This document shows positions 33,873 through 42,477 of a stretch of DNA of 64,000 nt, piece after piece; the first letter of the stretch is position 1, and each line of letters starts with the position of its first letter. The stretch is taken from NCBI RefSeq assembly GCF_000518545.1, contig NZ_JADU01000001.1, positions 124,001 to 188,000 on the forward strand, written 5' to 3'. The position numbers were made by a program, and so were the translations under genes. This stretch comes from Hallella seregens ATCC 51272. Its GTDB lineage: Bacteria; Bacteroidota; Bacteroidia; Bacteroidales; Bacteroidaceae. A model generated the notes under the pieces. That model ran no database searches and had not been told where the DNA came from. It saw only the letters and a program-made list of their open reading frames with translations.

Positions 33873-34532
33873 TCAGAGTATTCTGATGGAGTTATATGTA
33901 TCCAGAAGATATATAGCTTTATCTTCTGAATATGGAATATGGATTTTTTTAAATTTATATTTTTGATAGTTACCAATGGTTGATGAAGAGTCTATATATA
34001 GTCCTATAGTCCAATGATCAACTTTCAATCGGAATTCTCCGTTTTCTATTTTATCCCTAGTTGTTGCAGAGGCCGATATTATAGCAGTTCTACCCATTAT
34101 TAAAATATTAAAATTAAACCACGCACTACCTATACTAACGGAAATATTTACCATCTGTGCGTTGTAATCAAACGATTGTGTTTCGTCGCTCGTCTCGCTT
34201 GTGGAAGATGAAGATGAGGATATATCGAAAGAGTAAGTATTAGAGTTTGAGAGAAAACCGAATACGCTGGAAAAATATTGGTCCCAATCAAATTCAGACG
34301 TAGATGGAAAAGTGATGGAACTTTGATCTTTGCTAATATAGCCGACAGGAGACACGTAGCCACCTTCCCATTCTCCATTTAAGAATAGCGTGATGTATTC
34401 ACCCAGTTCATAGGGATGTTCCTCGGTACCCTTAGCATCATTGTTAGCTGAGGCATTCATTCTGATTTCATCATCACTTTTCACAAATTGCATGGCTGCC
34501 TTATCATGCAGACTGTAGTTTTTGATTTTCAT
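33873..34532 (-). CDS. Protein with shared N-terminal motif block and variable C-terminus
   Basis: A 219-residue protein without signal peptide. Its N-terminus matches the 30835 gene with no gaps over 32 residues: KGT 34-36, PY 40-41, EY 45-46, W55, GG 57-58, V60, GY 64-65; both also open with KIKxY. A Ser/Thr-rich linker (about 100-120, SFDISSSSSSTSETSDE) follows, then a C-terminal beta-rich domain unlike the papain domain (ISVSIGSAWFNFNILIMG, HIPYSEDKAIYLL). This is a family of common N-terminal targeting block plus exchangeable domains. AT-rich compared with neighbours. Confidence 0.72.
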   Translation of the reverse strand: MKIKNYSLHDKAAMQFVKSDDEIRMNASANNDAKGTEEHPYELGEYITLFLNGEWEGGYVSPVGYISKDQSSITFPSTSEFDWDQYFSSVFGFLSNSNTYSFDISSSSSSTSETSDETQSFDYNAQMVNISVSIGSAWFNFNILIMGRTAIISASATTRDKIENGEFRLKVDHWTIGLYIDSSSTIGNYQKYKFKKIHIPYSEDKAIYLLDTYNSIRIL

Positions 34533-34548
34533 AATTGATAATTTTTGG

Positions 34549-35991
34549 TTATATTACTTTTTCATATACATGTATATACTCGATAGCCTTTGATAGCCGC
34601 TTGAAATATCCCGTAGCAAAACTATTTTCAATGAGTCCTTTTAATTTCAGGCTGTTATTAAGAAAACATTTCCTATCTGAATTTTCCTCAAATTGTTTGT
34701 CCCACGCTATTACTAATGACTTGTTTACTATGGATAATAGATTGTCTATAGACTTTTTGTAGTGCTCGTACTCAGAGATGTGCTGTAGTACATTTATGCA
34801 CAGGACTACACCGAAATCATCATCAATATCAATTTTTTCCGTAATATCAGCACAGATGCAAGGGGAGTCACCGTCCGGTAGTAATAATGCGGACAACTCT
34901 GCAGTGTAAGGATTGATATCAAAGCCTGATGCAAATAATCCAAGACGACGGAATGCAGCCACATAAAAGCCCGGGCCACAGCCAACGTCGAGCACATCAT
35001 AGCATGGAAGCCAATTGCAATAATTATAGATAGCCTCTGTCAATCCAGGGTCATATGAATAGCATGATAATAGATTACATTCAAAAAATCCTTTTCTGTT
35101 ATATAAAACTGGAGGACTTTTTAGAAGGTATTTGTCAATGAGCGGAACAAGCTCTTCATGATATGGAGAAACAATCTTTCTTGCGAAAAAATCATTCGTC
35201 TCTGCCAATAGATGTAGATGCGCCTTGTTCAGATTGGCAGGAGAATTACCATTCTCTTTATGCCACCTTATAAAGCGAAAATTTTTGTTGACTATGGTGT
35301 TTGAATCACATAGGTTCAATAGGAGTGTAACAAAATACGTTTCTTCGGGAGCAAATGTGAATCTCATCCTTCTATAGAAACTCTTATGTTTGTCTGTATA
35401 GTTAACAATGAGATGGACAGCACTTCTTGTTATAGAGAACCATTGAGAGCCACAATAAAGTCGGTCAAAATGGGTTGGGAAACCTCTGTTTATATGTAAT
35501 TTCCTTTGTAGTTTTATCCACTTGAAACAAGCATTTTTCAATGCTGGAAGATTATCCACATAGTCGTATGGGAAATAATATTGATATCTATAATATGAGT
35601 CAAAATCAGTTCCTACTGTCTTTACTCTTCCGAATGTGATGTAATTATATTCTCTATGCTTGTCAAAGAATTCCAAGAAGCAGCTAAGGGGCTTTATTGG
35701 GTAATCGTGCCCGCTTATTACGTGAAATGTTTGTGCAGAGCTCAAGTCGTGCGCTTCTCGAAGCATAAAAAGTTCAGTTTTAAGTATGCTGAAGCCGCCC
35801 CAATGTACAGCGTATTTCTGATACACAACAACTACTTGTGGAAAAGAATTAATCTTTTCCATATCTGCCTTTGAAATACGCATCCTTTTATCTATATGAA
35901 TGAAGATGTCACAATCTCTATCAAAATATTCTATTAGATGTATAAGTAGAGGAATGTCATTATGGGCTAAGACTATTATCGCTTGCTTCAT
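34549..35991 (-). CDS. Fused GT14-like glycosyltransferase and SAM methyltransferase
   Basis: A 480-residue protein. Residues about 1-295 resemble the core-2/I-branching family (GT14): AIIVLAHNDIPLLIHLIEYF, FHVISGHDYPIKPL and the late GSQWFSITR. Residues about 325-480 are a class I methyltransferase: motif I VLDVGCGPGFYVAAFRRLG, then ASGFDINPY and VVLCINVLQHI. The combination suggests addition of a sugar followed by methylation of it or of its carrier. It is 16 bases upstream of the 33873 gene, so its product may decorate that Ser-rich protein. AT-rich, likely acquired. Confidence 0.85.
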   Translation of the reverse strand: MKQAIIVLAHNDIPLLIHLIEYFDRDCDIFIHIDKRMRISKADMEKINSFPQVVVVYQKYAVHWGGFSILKTELFMLREAHDLSSAQTFHVISGHDYPIKPLSCFLEFFDKHREYNYITFGRVKTVGTDFDSYYRYQYYFPYDYVDNLPALKNACFKWIKLQRKLHINRGFPTHFDRLYCGSQWFSITRSAVHLIVNYTDKHKSFYRRMRFTFAPEETYFVTLLLNLCDSNTIVNKNFRFIRWHKENGNSPANLNKAHLHLLAETNDFFARKIVSPYHEELVPLIDKYLLKSPPVLYNRKGFFECNLLSCYSYDPGLTEAIYNYCNWLPCYDVLDVGCGPGFYVAAFRRLGLFASGFDINPYTAELSALLLPDGDSPCICADITEKIDIDDDFGVVLCINVLQHISEYEHYKKSIDNLLSIVNKSLVIAWDKQFEENSDRKCFLNNSLKLKGLIENSFATGYFKRLSKAIEYIHVYEKVI

Positions 35992-36079
35992 AGGAGTTTA
36001 CTTAATATGTCAAATCTAAAGTATTATTATAAAAATGTATGTTTCTAATGATAAATGTAGAATTACCATAATTGTTGAT

Positions 36080-36751
36080 TTACAGTGTAGAAACGCAAAA
36101 TGGTTTCATTTCACACACAATAAAACAGCTTATCAGTCTCTCGGCCAAGAAAGAGATAGCCCTGCGCTGATAGTCCACATTATCGTATCTGAAGTCTCTC
36201 TTTACCTTTTCCAAATATCTCTCCGGCATCATGTCCAAATGGTGCATTTGGTCATAGCTACCAAGGGTTGCAAAAAGAAAGTTGCACAGCTGGTCGAAGT
36301 CTTCCCAGTGCATGATGAAGCAACAGAAAGGTATGAATATCCTACCTTCCAATAAATACATGGAATATTTATTGCCCAAGCCATACTGTGCGTCCAGTAT
36401 TTCTATTGCATCGTTGTAGTCTTGATAGTTATGACTGCTTTTGTAGTGTTGAGCAACCGGAAAGTTTCTGTTGATAGCCATGACCTGGCATTGCCTTGGA
36501 GCAATGTTAAGAATGCCGCTGAATACCCTGCGATAGTGACAGAAGCCCACTCTTTCACTTTTTACTTGATTCTTCCATACCCAGTACATGGTGACAAGTT
36601 CTGAATAGAAAGGGTTCAGATGATTAATGTGCTGCCCCTCTATTTGCAAGTTGCTGCTATTAAACAGCCGTATGATACCATTTTCTTGTAGATGATATTT
36701 TTCTATCAGGCTTTCCTCATGATAGGTTTGCCATATTGTTAGTTCTTTCAT
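36080..36751 (-). CDS. DUF4422 glycosyltransferase-like protein
   Basis: A 223-residue protein resembling DUF4422 enzymes of polysaccharide loci: LNPFYSELVTMYWVWKN (about residues 45-61) followed by VGFCHYRRVF are the family pattern. It lacks the usual N-terminal IYVxTHK start, having KELTIWQTYHEE instead. It is 52 bases after the decarboxylase-like gene on the same strand and 88 bases before the fused glycosyltransferase gene. Substrate unknown. Confidence 0.75.
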   Translation of the reverse strand: MKELTIWQTYHEESLIEKYHLQENGIIRLFNSSNLQIEGQHINHLNPFYSELVTMYWVWKNQVKSERVGFCHYRRVFSGILNIAPRQCQVMAINRNFPVAQHYKSSHNYQDYNDAIEILDAQYGLGNKYSMYLLEGRIFIPFCCFIMHWEDFDQLCNFLFATLGSYDQMHHLDMMPERYLEKVKRDFRYDNVDYQRRAISFLAERLISCFIVCEMKPFCVSTL

Positions 36752-36802
36752 ACGCGGAAAATAAATGGTGAGTAGTTTGGAGCGTGCCCCATTCTTTTTA
36801 AC

Positions 36803-37768
36803 TCAATCCGCCAAAAGACTTTTGAAATAGTCAATGGTGCGTTGAAGTCCTTCGTCAATGCCTATTGTGGGATGCCAGTCGTTTAGCGTGTCTTTGGCAA
36901 GAGAAATGTCTGGACACCGACGGCAAGGATCATCGGGAGGAAGTGGGAGATGTGTTGTGGTTGAAGTGGAATGAGTCTTGGCTATGATGGTTTTTGCCAA
37001 ATTCTCAATGGAACGTTCATCGGGATTTCCTATGTTTATAGGGCCGGTGACGCTGTCGGGGGTAGAGGCCAAGCGAATGATGGCTTCTATCAAGTCGTCG
37101 ACGTACATGAACGAACGGGTTTGTTGCCCGTTGCCATGGATGGAAAGTGGTTGACTGGACAGGGCCTGTACTATCATCTTAGACATTACTTTTCCATCGT
37201 CAACGGCCATGTTAGGGCCGTATGTATTGAAGATGCGGAAAATCTTGACCTTTGTTCCATATTGCCGAAAATAATCCATACAAAGACTTTCCGCACAACG
37301 CTTGCCCTCATCATAGCATGATCGGGGGCCGATAGGATTCACACATCCATGATAATTTTCGGTTTGAGGATGCACGTTTGGATTGCCATACACTTCGCTG
37401 GTCGAGGCTTGAAGCATGACACAGTCGTTTCGCCGTGCCAATTCCAGCATGTTCAGTGTTCCAAGTACGGATGTCCGAGTGGTAAATATAGGGTCTTGCT
37501 GATATTTTGATGGAGAAGCAGGACAAGCAAGATTGAATATCACTGAGGCGTCATCGCATAGATATGGTGTGGTAATGTCGTGACGAAAGAACTCGAAGCG
37601 GGGATGTTCTTGGTATGATCTGATATTGTTTTCTGAACCAGTATAAAGGTTGTCGATGACCCGGACAGCATATCCCTCTGTAAGAAGTCGTCCGCATAGA
37701 TGTGACCCTATAAAGCCTGCACCACCTGCGACTATAGCTATCTTCTTCTCCTTGCTGTCTCTTTTCAT
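36803..37768 (-). CDS. UDP-glucuronate decarboxylase-like NAD-dependent epimerase
   Basis: A 321-residue extended SDR enzyme. NAD-binding GGAGFIGSHLC (about residues 15-25), the catalytic YxxxK in SCYDEGKRCAE (near residue 150), the HDITTPY and NLACPASPSKYQ segments and RIFNTYGPNM all match UDP-xylose synthase (UXS/ArnA decarboxylase domain). It would make UDP-xylose from UDP-glucuronate, a donor for the neighbouring glycosyltransferases. It is the first gene of the accessory island in the direction of transcription. A near-consensus TATATTTA lies at 37791-37798 (minus). Confidence 0.85.
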   Translation of the reverse strand: MKRDSKEKKIAIVAGGAGFIGSHLCGRLLTEGYAVRVIDNLYTGSENNIRSYQEHPRFEFFRHDITTPYLCDDASVIFNLACPASPSKYQQDPIFTTRTSVLGTLNMLELARRNDCVMLQASTSEVYGNPNVHPQTENYHGCVNPIGPRSCYDEGKRCAESLCMDYFRQYGTKVKIFRIFNTYGPNMAVDDGKVMSKMIVQALSSQPLSIHGNGQQTRSFMYVDDLIEAIIRLASTPDSVTGPINIGNPDERSIENLAKTIIAKTHSTSTTTHLPLPPDDPCRRCPDISLAKDTLNDWHPTIGIDEGLQRTIDYFKSLLAD

Positions 37769-37922
37769 ATGTTTTAAGTTTGGAATGTTGTAAATATAGG
37801 CGATTAAATAATAAATCGAAACTATTTTTGGTTATATATTGTTAAATTGATAATATTTGTCGTTGTTATAGGGAAAGTGGTAAGCGTTTTTAGGCACTTG
37901 TAGGAGCATGGGGGAAATGTGA

Positions 37923-37975
37923 AAAGAGGTGGCCGTCTCTCGTCGATGAAGCCATGACGGAGCGGGCACCTCTTT
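37923..37975 (-). terminator. Hairpin at end of metF-gldH run
   Basis: AAAGAGGTG (37923-37931) pairs with CACCTCTTT (37967-37975) across a 35-base loop. It lies just past the gldH stop on the minus strand and borders the accessory island. The loop is long, so the assignment is moderate. Confidence 0.5.
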
Positions 37976-38023
37976 GTTGTGCTTATGTAAAAATAAAGTA
38001 GGTGTTTTTCGGTTTCCCTCTTG

Positions 38024-38482
38024 TTATTTCCTCGTCAAGGCGATGCCCACGTCGGAGATGCCGGGCATGATTTCGCGTTTCATGTCGTGGCGCACGGTGA
38101 TGTGCAGGGAGTCGCCCGGTTGGAGGGCACGCTCCGAGACGCGGAAATGATACTGGTAGTAGCTCACGCCCTGGCCGCGGGCATTGCCTTTGGCATCCAT
38201 CAGACGGCAGTTGAGCGTGTCGGCGCGGTGCTGCATGGAGGGGAAGACGGTCTGTTCGACGATGAGCGTCAGGCTGAGAAAGGGGAAAGCGTTGTTGATG
38301 CGCAACCCCAAATCGGTGGCGTAGAGCCCTCCCTCGGCCAGCCGCGGCACATTGAAGGCGAGCGTGTCCGTCTTCTCCCATCCGGCGATGGGCGTGTGGT
38401 TGTAGCTGTCGTACACTTTCCCGCCCGTGCAGGCAGCGCAGAGCGCGACGATGCTCCCAGCCATCAGTGCCAGCTTTCTCAT
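38024..38482 (-). CDS. gldH: Gliding-motility lipoprotein GldH
   Basis: A 152-residue lipoprotein; the signal peptide ends at a Cys in LCAACTGG (Cys near residue 18). The rest is a small beta-rich domain (WEKTDTLAFNVPRL, LTLIVEQTVF, YYQYHFRV) characteristic of GldH, which is part of the gliding/type IX secretion machinery in Bacteroidetes. Its start overlaps the ricT stop by four bases. Even non-gliding Bacteroidales keep it. Confidence 0.9.
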   Translation of the reverse strand: MRKLALMAGSIVALCAACTGGKVYDSYNHTPIAGWEKTDTLAFNVPRLAEGGLYATDLGLRINNAFPFLSLTLIVEQTVFPSMQHRADTLNCRLMDAKGNARGQGVSYYQYHFRVSERALQPGDSLHITVRHDMKREIMPGISDVGIALTRK

Positions 38483-39783
38483 GCCTGGGGTGTCGGCTTT
38501 TGCGGGGTGACGGCGGTGGGTCTGGGCGTGTCCATAGGCCGACGGTCCCTGTTGTAAGGCCGATGGTCTGCGCCGACCGTCCGCTGGTTTCCGTAGGTGG
38601 TACGCCGTTCCTCGCCGGCGGTATGGTTATTGTCCCGACGCTGTTCGCGCCCTTGCGGGCGGGCGTCGTGCGGCCGCCGGTCGCCGCGCTTGGGCGCATT
38701 GCTGCCTTTTTTCTTTTTCCTGGCCTTGTCGAAGCGGCTCACATCGGCGTCGGCCAGCAGGTCCACCGACTTTTTCACGGGCCGAGCCTTGTCGTCTTCG
38801 AGCAGCGAGAGGGGTTTGTCGCCCTGTTTATTCATGGCGATAATCTCCTTGGCGCGCTTGGCGGTGATGGTTTCCAGGTTGGCGGCCAGGTTCTTGTCGG
38901 TGGAGTAGGTGCACAGGCCGGCGAGAATGTCGGTCTTGAACAGGTGGTATTCGCTGTCTTGCGTTTGCAGCACCATGTCGCGCGGCGGCAGCTTGCGGTT
39001 GGCTTCTACGTATTCGTCGACCTCATAGTTCAGGCAGCACTTCAGCTTGGCGCACATGCCGGCCAGCTTCTGCGGGTTGAGCGAGATGTCCTGAATGCGT
39101 GCGGCATTGGTCGAAACGCTGGAGAAGTTTTTCATCCACGTGGCGCAGCACAGCTCGCGGCCGCAGGGCCCCGTGCCGCCAATGCGCCCCGCCTCCTGGC
39201 GTGCGCCGATTTGCTTCATCTCGATGCGCACGTGGAACGTGTCGGCCAACACCTTGATGAGCTGGCGAAAGTCCACCCGCTCGTCGGCAATATAGTAGAA
39301 GATGGCCTTGTTGCCGTCGCCCTGATACTCCACATCGCCTATTTTCATTTGCAGTCCCAGGTCTTTGGCGATCTGCCGGCTCTGTATCATCGTGCCGTGT
39401 TCACGGCTTTTGGCCTCTTTGTATTTCTCCACATCCACGGGCTTGGCCACGCGGTAGATGCGGCGAATTTCGTCGGCCGACTTCAGGTTGGCTTTCTTGA
39501 TTTGCAGCCTTACCAGCCGCCCCGTGAGGGTCACCACGCCGATGTCGTGTCCCGGATTCGACTCCACGGCCACCACGTCGCCCTTTTTCAGGTCGAGGTT
39601 GTTCACATTGTGATAGTATCCCTTGCGTGTATTCTTGAATTGCACCTCCACCAGATCGGTCGAGTCTGCGTTGCCGGGCACGTCGGCCAGCCAGTCGTAG
39701 GTGTTGAGCTGCCTGTCCTGCCGGCCCACGCCGGCATGGCTGAGCCCCCGGCCGCAGCCCGTGCATATCTGTCCGTTTCTCAT
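38479..39783 (-). CDS. ricT: RicT/YaaT-like PSP1-domain protein
   Basis: A 434-residue cytoplasmic protein with a PSP1 domain (residues about 45-300). Cysteines cluster in GTGPCGRELCCATW and LAGMCAKLKCCLNYE, where the B. subtilis homologue shares iron-sulphur clusters with RicA/RicF and modulates RNase Y. Homologues in Bacteroidetes are common but no RicA/RicF partners are visible here. The C-terminal 90 residues are disordered and arginine-rich (KKKKGSNAPKRGDRRPH onward), suggesting nucleic-acid binding. It sits between holB and gldH in one transcript. Confidence 0.88.
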   Translation of the reverse strand: MRNGQICTGCGRGLSHAGVGRQDRQLNTYDWLADVPGNADSTDLVEVQFKNTRKGYYHNVNNLDLKKGDVVAVESNPGHDIGVVTLTGRLVRLQIKKANLKSADEIRRIYRVAKPVDVEKYKEAKSREHGTMIQSRQIAKDLGLQMKIGDVEYQGDGNKAIFYYIADERVDFRQLIKVLADTFHVRIEMKQIGARQEAGRIGGTGPCGRELCCATWMKNFSSVSTNAARIQDISLNPQKLAGMCAKLKCCLNYEVDEYVEANRKLPPRDMVLQTQDSEYHLFKTDILAGLCTYSTDKNLAANLETITAKRAKEIIAMNKQGDKPLSLLEDDKARPVKKSVDLLADADVSRFDKARKKKKGSNAPKRGDRRPHDARPQGREQRRDNNHTAGEERRTTYGNQRTVGADHRPYNRDRRPMDTPRPTAVTPQKPTPQA

Positions 39784-39784
39784 A

Positions 39785-40930
39785 TTATCGTCTTAAATAT
39801 ATAATCATTTTCATCGCCATGTTGAAGAGTTGTATCTTCGCGTTGGCGTTTTGCATGATGTCGCGGATGGCATGTTGCAGCATGTCGGTTATCTCCACGA
39901 CGTTGCGCTCATTGATGAACCGGGCGAAGTTCCGGGCGAACGCCTCCTCCTCCTGCGTCATGTACACGATGCCGGGCTGGCGGAAGTTGTACATGAAATT
40001 CTCGCGCACCATGCGCATGAAGTAGGTGAGCATGCGCCGCTGCTTCTCGCGGCCGAATCCGTAGACCGTCTCCGTCCACTGTTTCAGCTCGCGCAGGTCC
40101 CTCATGTAAGCCTTGCGCATGAGGATGACGAAGAGCTCGAAGAACTGCCTGTTCTCGTTGCCCGCATCGAGTTCTTCGAGTGCCTTGAGCCAGTTGCCGG
40201 CGGCGGCGCGGGCGATGCGGCGGGCATCCTCCTCGCCGATGGCCCGCCGGCCGACGAGTGCGCGGGCGATGTCGGCGGTGTCGATGTGGTGGATGTCGAA
40301 CCGCTGCACGCGGCTGCGGATGGTCTCGAGCAGCTGTTCGGGCTCCTCGGAAACCAGCAGGAACACCGTCTGCCGGGGCGGTTCCTCCAGCAGTTTCAGC
40401 AGTTTGTTGGCACTGGTCAGGTTCATTCGCTCGGGCAGCCACACCACACTCACCTTGTATCCCCCCTGGCTCGACTTCATGTTGAGCTTGTGGTTCAGGG
40501 CGTCGCTCTCGGCTTCGTAGATGGTTGCCTGCTGATTCTCGGCGTTCATGCGCCGCATCCATTGGTCCATCGTGAAGTAGGGGCCCTCGCTCAACAGCTC
40601 CTGCCACTCCCGTGCAAAGTCGTCGCTCACTATCTTGCGGTCGCCCGACGTGCCCTTGGGACGAATCACAGGGAAAGTGAAGTGCAGGTCGGGATGCTGC
40701 CATTTGCGCAGCATGGCCTCGGCATTGGCCACCATCGCGGGGTTTTGCAGCAGCGACTTGCCCTCGTGCCGCTCGCCCAACAGGTAGGAGGCAAAGGCCA
40801 GAGCCAGTGCCATTTTGCCGCTGCCCATGGGGCCGGTGAGCATCAGGGCGTGGGGCACGCGCCCCTCCTCGACAAGCTGCAACAGCCTGTCCGCAGCCTC
40901 TTGTTGTCCTATTACTTCGCTGAACTGCAT
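39785..40930 (-). CDS. holB: DNA polymerase III delta-prime subunit
   Basis: A 381-residue clamp-loader subunit. The AAA+ core has GPMGSGKMALA near residues 33-43, LPERMNLTSANKLLKLLEEPP and IRSRVQRF (sensor and SRC-like). The four zinc-binding cysteines usually found between strands (for example C-x2-C-x2-C) are absent; the corresponding stretch is NPAMVANAEAMLRKWQHPD. The start at 40930 is the first ATG in a normal position; the longer frame is upstream sequence. It overlaps metF by 19 bases. Confidence 0.9.
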   Translation of the reverse strand: MQFSEVIGQQEAADRLLQLVEEGRVPHALMLTGPMGSGKMALALAFASYLLGERHEGKSLLQNPAMVANAEAMLRKWQHPDLHFTFPVIRPKGTSGDRKIVSDDFAREWQELLSEGPYFTMDQWMRRMNAENQQATIYEAESDALNHKLNMKSSQGGYKVSVVWLPERMNLTSANKLLKLLEEPPRQTVFLLVSEEPEQLLETIRSRVQRFDIHHIDTADIARALVGRRAIGEEDARRIARAAAGNWLKALEELDAGNENRQFFELFVILMRKAYMRDLRELKQWTETVYGFGREKQRRMLTYFMRMVRENFMYNFRQPGIVYMTQEEEAFARNFARFINERNVVEITDMLQHAIRDIMQNANAKIQLFNMAMKMIIYLRR

Positions 40931-41886
40931 GGCATGAGCTGTTGGGCTATGGCTACTACGCTGTCGACGGCCGACACCGTGTAGAAGTGAATATGGCGTA
41001 CTCCGGCTGCGAAGAGTCCGCGGCACTGCTCCGTCGTCCACTCAATGCCCAGTGCCTTGGCGTCGGCGTCGGTCCGGCATTTCACGGCCTCGGCAGCCAG
41101 TTCCTGCGGCATGTCGCAGTGGAAGGTCTTGGGAACCTGACTGATTTGGTCGAGTTTGGCAAAGGGCTTGATGCCCGGAACGATGGGTATGGTGATGCCC
41201 ATCTGCCGTGCGCGCTCCACAAACTCGAAGAATTTACGGTTGTCGTAGAACAGCTGCGTCACGGCATAGTCGGCCCCCATGTCCTGTTTCTGCTTCAGAT
41301 AGGCCATGTCCATTTCCATGTTGGGGGCCTCCTCGTGTTTCTCGGGATAGGCCGCCACGCCGTAGTGGAACGTCGAGCCCGGGTGCCTGATGGGGGTGCC
41401 GTCGTCGAAAAAGCCCGCATTGAACCTGTTCACCTGCTCCATCAGCTCCGTGGTGTGGGCGTGGCCGTTGGGCGTGGGCGTGAACATACGGTCCTCCTTG
41501 GCCTTGTCGCCGCGCAGCAAGAGCAGGTTGGAGATGCCCAGAAATTGCAGGTCGATGAGTTCGTATTCAATGTCCTCGCGGGTGGCTCCGCTGCATATCA
41601 CGTGGGGTATCACGGGGATGTCGTAGCGTTGCTGAATGGCGGCGGCGATGGCAATGGTGCCCGGACGACGGCGGATGCGCAGCCGCTCGAACTGCCCATT
41701 GGTCAGTTCTCGGTACACGTATTCGCTGTGGTGTGTGGTGATATTGATGTAAATGGGGTTCAGTTCCTTCATCTTGTCGAGGTTGCGAAACAGCGCCTCG
41801 GTGCCGTTGCCCTTGAGGGGCGGCAACACCTCGATGGAGAAACTCTGCCCATGTTTATCGTCGTTTATTAAATCAATGACTTTCAT
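40912..41886 (-). CDS. metF: Methylenetetrahydrofolate reductase
   Basis: A 324-residue cytoplasmic FAD enzyme that reduces 5,10-methylene-THF to 5-methyl-THF for methionine synthesis. Family segments: FSIEVLPPLKGNG, INITTHHSEY, HVICSGATREDIEYEL, LLLRGDKAKED, GVAAYPEKHEEAPN and ADYAVTQLFYDN. Complete and of normal length. It opens a minus-strand run metF-holB-ricT-gldH, with a promoter at 41915-41922. Co-location with one-carbon purine synthesis genes is only general. Confidence 0.96.
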   Translation of the reverse strand: MKVIDLINDDKHGQSFSIEVLPPLKGNGTEALFRNLDKMKELNPIYINITTHHSEYVYRELTNGQFERLRIRRRPGTIAIAAAIQQRYDIPVIPHVICSGATREDIEYELIDLQFLGISNLLLLRGDKAKEDRMFTPTPNGHAHTTELMEQVNRFNAGFFDDGTPIRHPGSTFHYGVAAYPEKHEEAPNMEMDMAYLKQKQDMGADYAVTQLFYDNRKFFEFVERARQMGITIPIVPGIKPFAKLDQISQVPKTFHCDMPQELAAEAVKCRTDADAKALGIEWTTEQCRGLFAAGVRHIHFYTVSAVDSVVAIAQQLMPCSSAK

Positions 41887-41914
41887 GCGATCCCTGTTCA
41901 GGTGTATCTGGCTA

Positions 41915-41922
41915 CAAAGTTA
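41915..41922 (-). promoter_or_regulatory. Promoter -7 element for metF operon
   Basis: Reads TAACTTTG on the minus strand, 29 bases before the metF start. Confidence 0.55.
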
Positions 41923-42044
41923 GCAAAAAAATCTCCAATCGTCGGGCCTTGACACGAAAAACTCGTGGCCGCCGCGAAAATAGATTTAGCGATATTTAAC
42001 GTGCCGAGACTGCGGTTGTGCCCTGCCGTTTAGCCATAAACCGC

Positions 42045-42052
42045 TAACTTTG
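42045..42052 (+). promoter_or_regulatory. Promoter -7 element for DUF488 gene
   Basis: TAACTTTG lies 45 bases before the DUF488 start, divergent from the metF promoter. Confidence 0.5.
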
Positions 42053-42097
42053 CATGTAGCATACCAACGACGAAAAGTCATCATTAAATCAGGGAAG

Positions 42098-42457
42098 ATG
42101 AAAGAGTTGAAGCTGAAACGCGTGTATCTTCCGGCCGCCGCGACCGATGGATACCGCATCCTTGTGGACCGTTTGTGGCCCCGGGGGCTCAAGAAAGAAG
42201 AGGCCGCCATCGACCTTTGGGACAAGCAGCTCGCCCCGTCCACGGAGCTGCGCAAGTGGTTTGCCCACGTGCCCGACCGCTTTCCCGAGTTCGCCCGCCG
42301 CTATGCGGCCGAGCTGCGGGGCAATGCCGCCCTCGCCGGTCTGGCCGCCGAGCTGGGCCGCCACGAGGTGGTGACCCTCCTGTTCAGTGCCAGAGACGAG
42401 CAGCACAACAATGCCGTGGTGCTGGCTCAGGTGCTGCACGACGTGCTTGCCAAGTAA
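42098..42457 (+). CDS. DUF488/YeaO-family protein
   Basis: A 119-residue cytoplasmic protein of the DUF488 (YeaO-like) family. Visible signatures: RILVDRLWPRGLKKEE and LWDKQLAPSTELRKWFAH, followed by FARRYAAEL and VTLLFSARDEQHNNAVVL. The first ATG in a good context is at 42098 after AGGGAAG; the upstream in-frame ATG adds non-family residues. The family has no firmly established function. It stands alone between divergent and convergent neighbours. Confidence 0.85.
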   Translation: MKELKLKRVYLPAAATDGYRILVDRLWPRGLKKEEAAIDLWDKQLAPSTELRKWFAHVPDRFPEFARRYAAELRGNAALAGLAAELGRHEVVTLLFSARDEQHNNAVVLAQVLHDVLAK

Positions 42458-42477
42458 GGAAAGCACGCCCCGACCGG

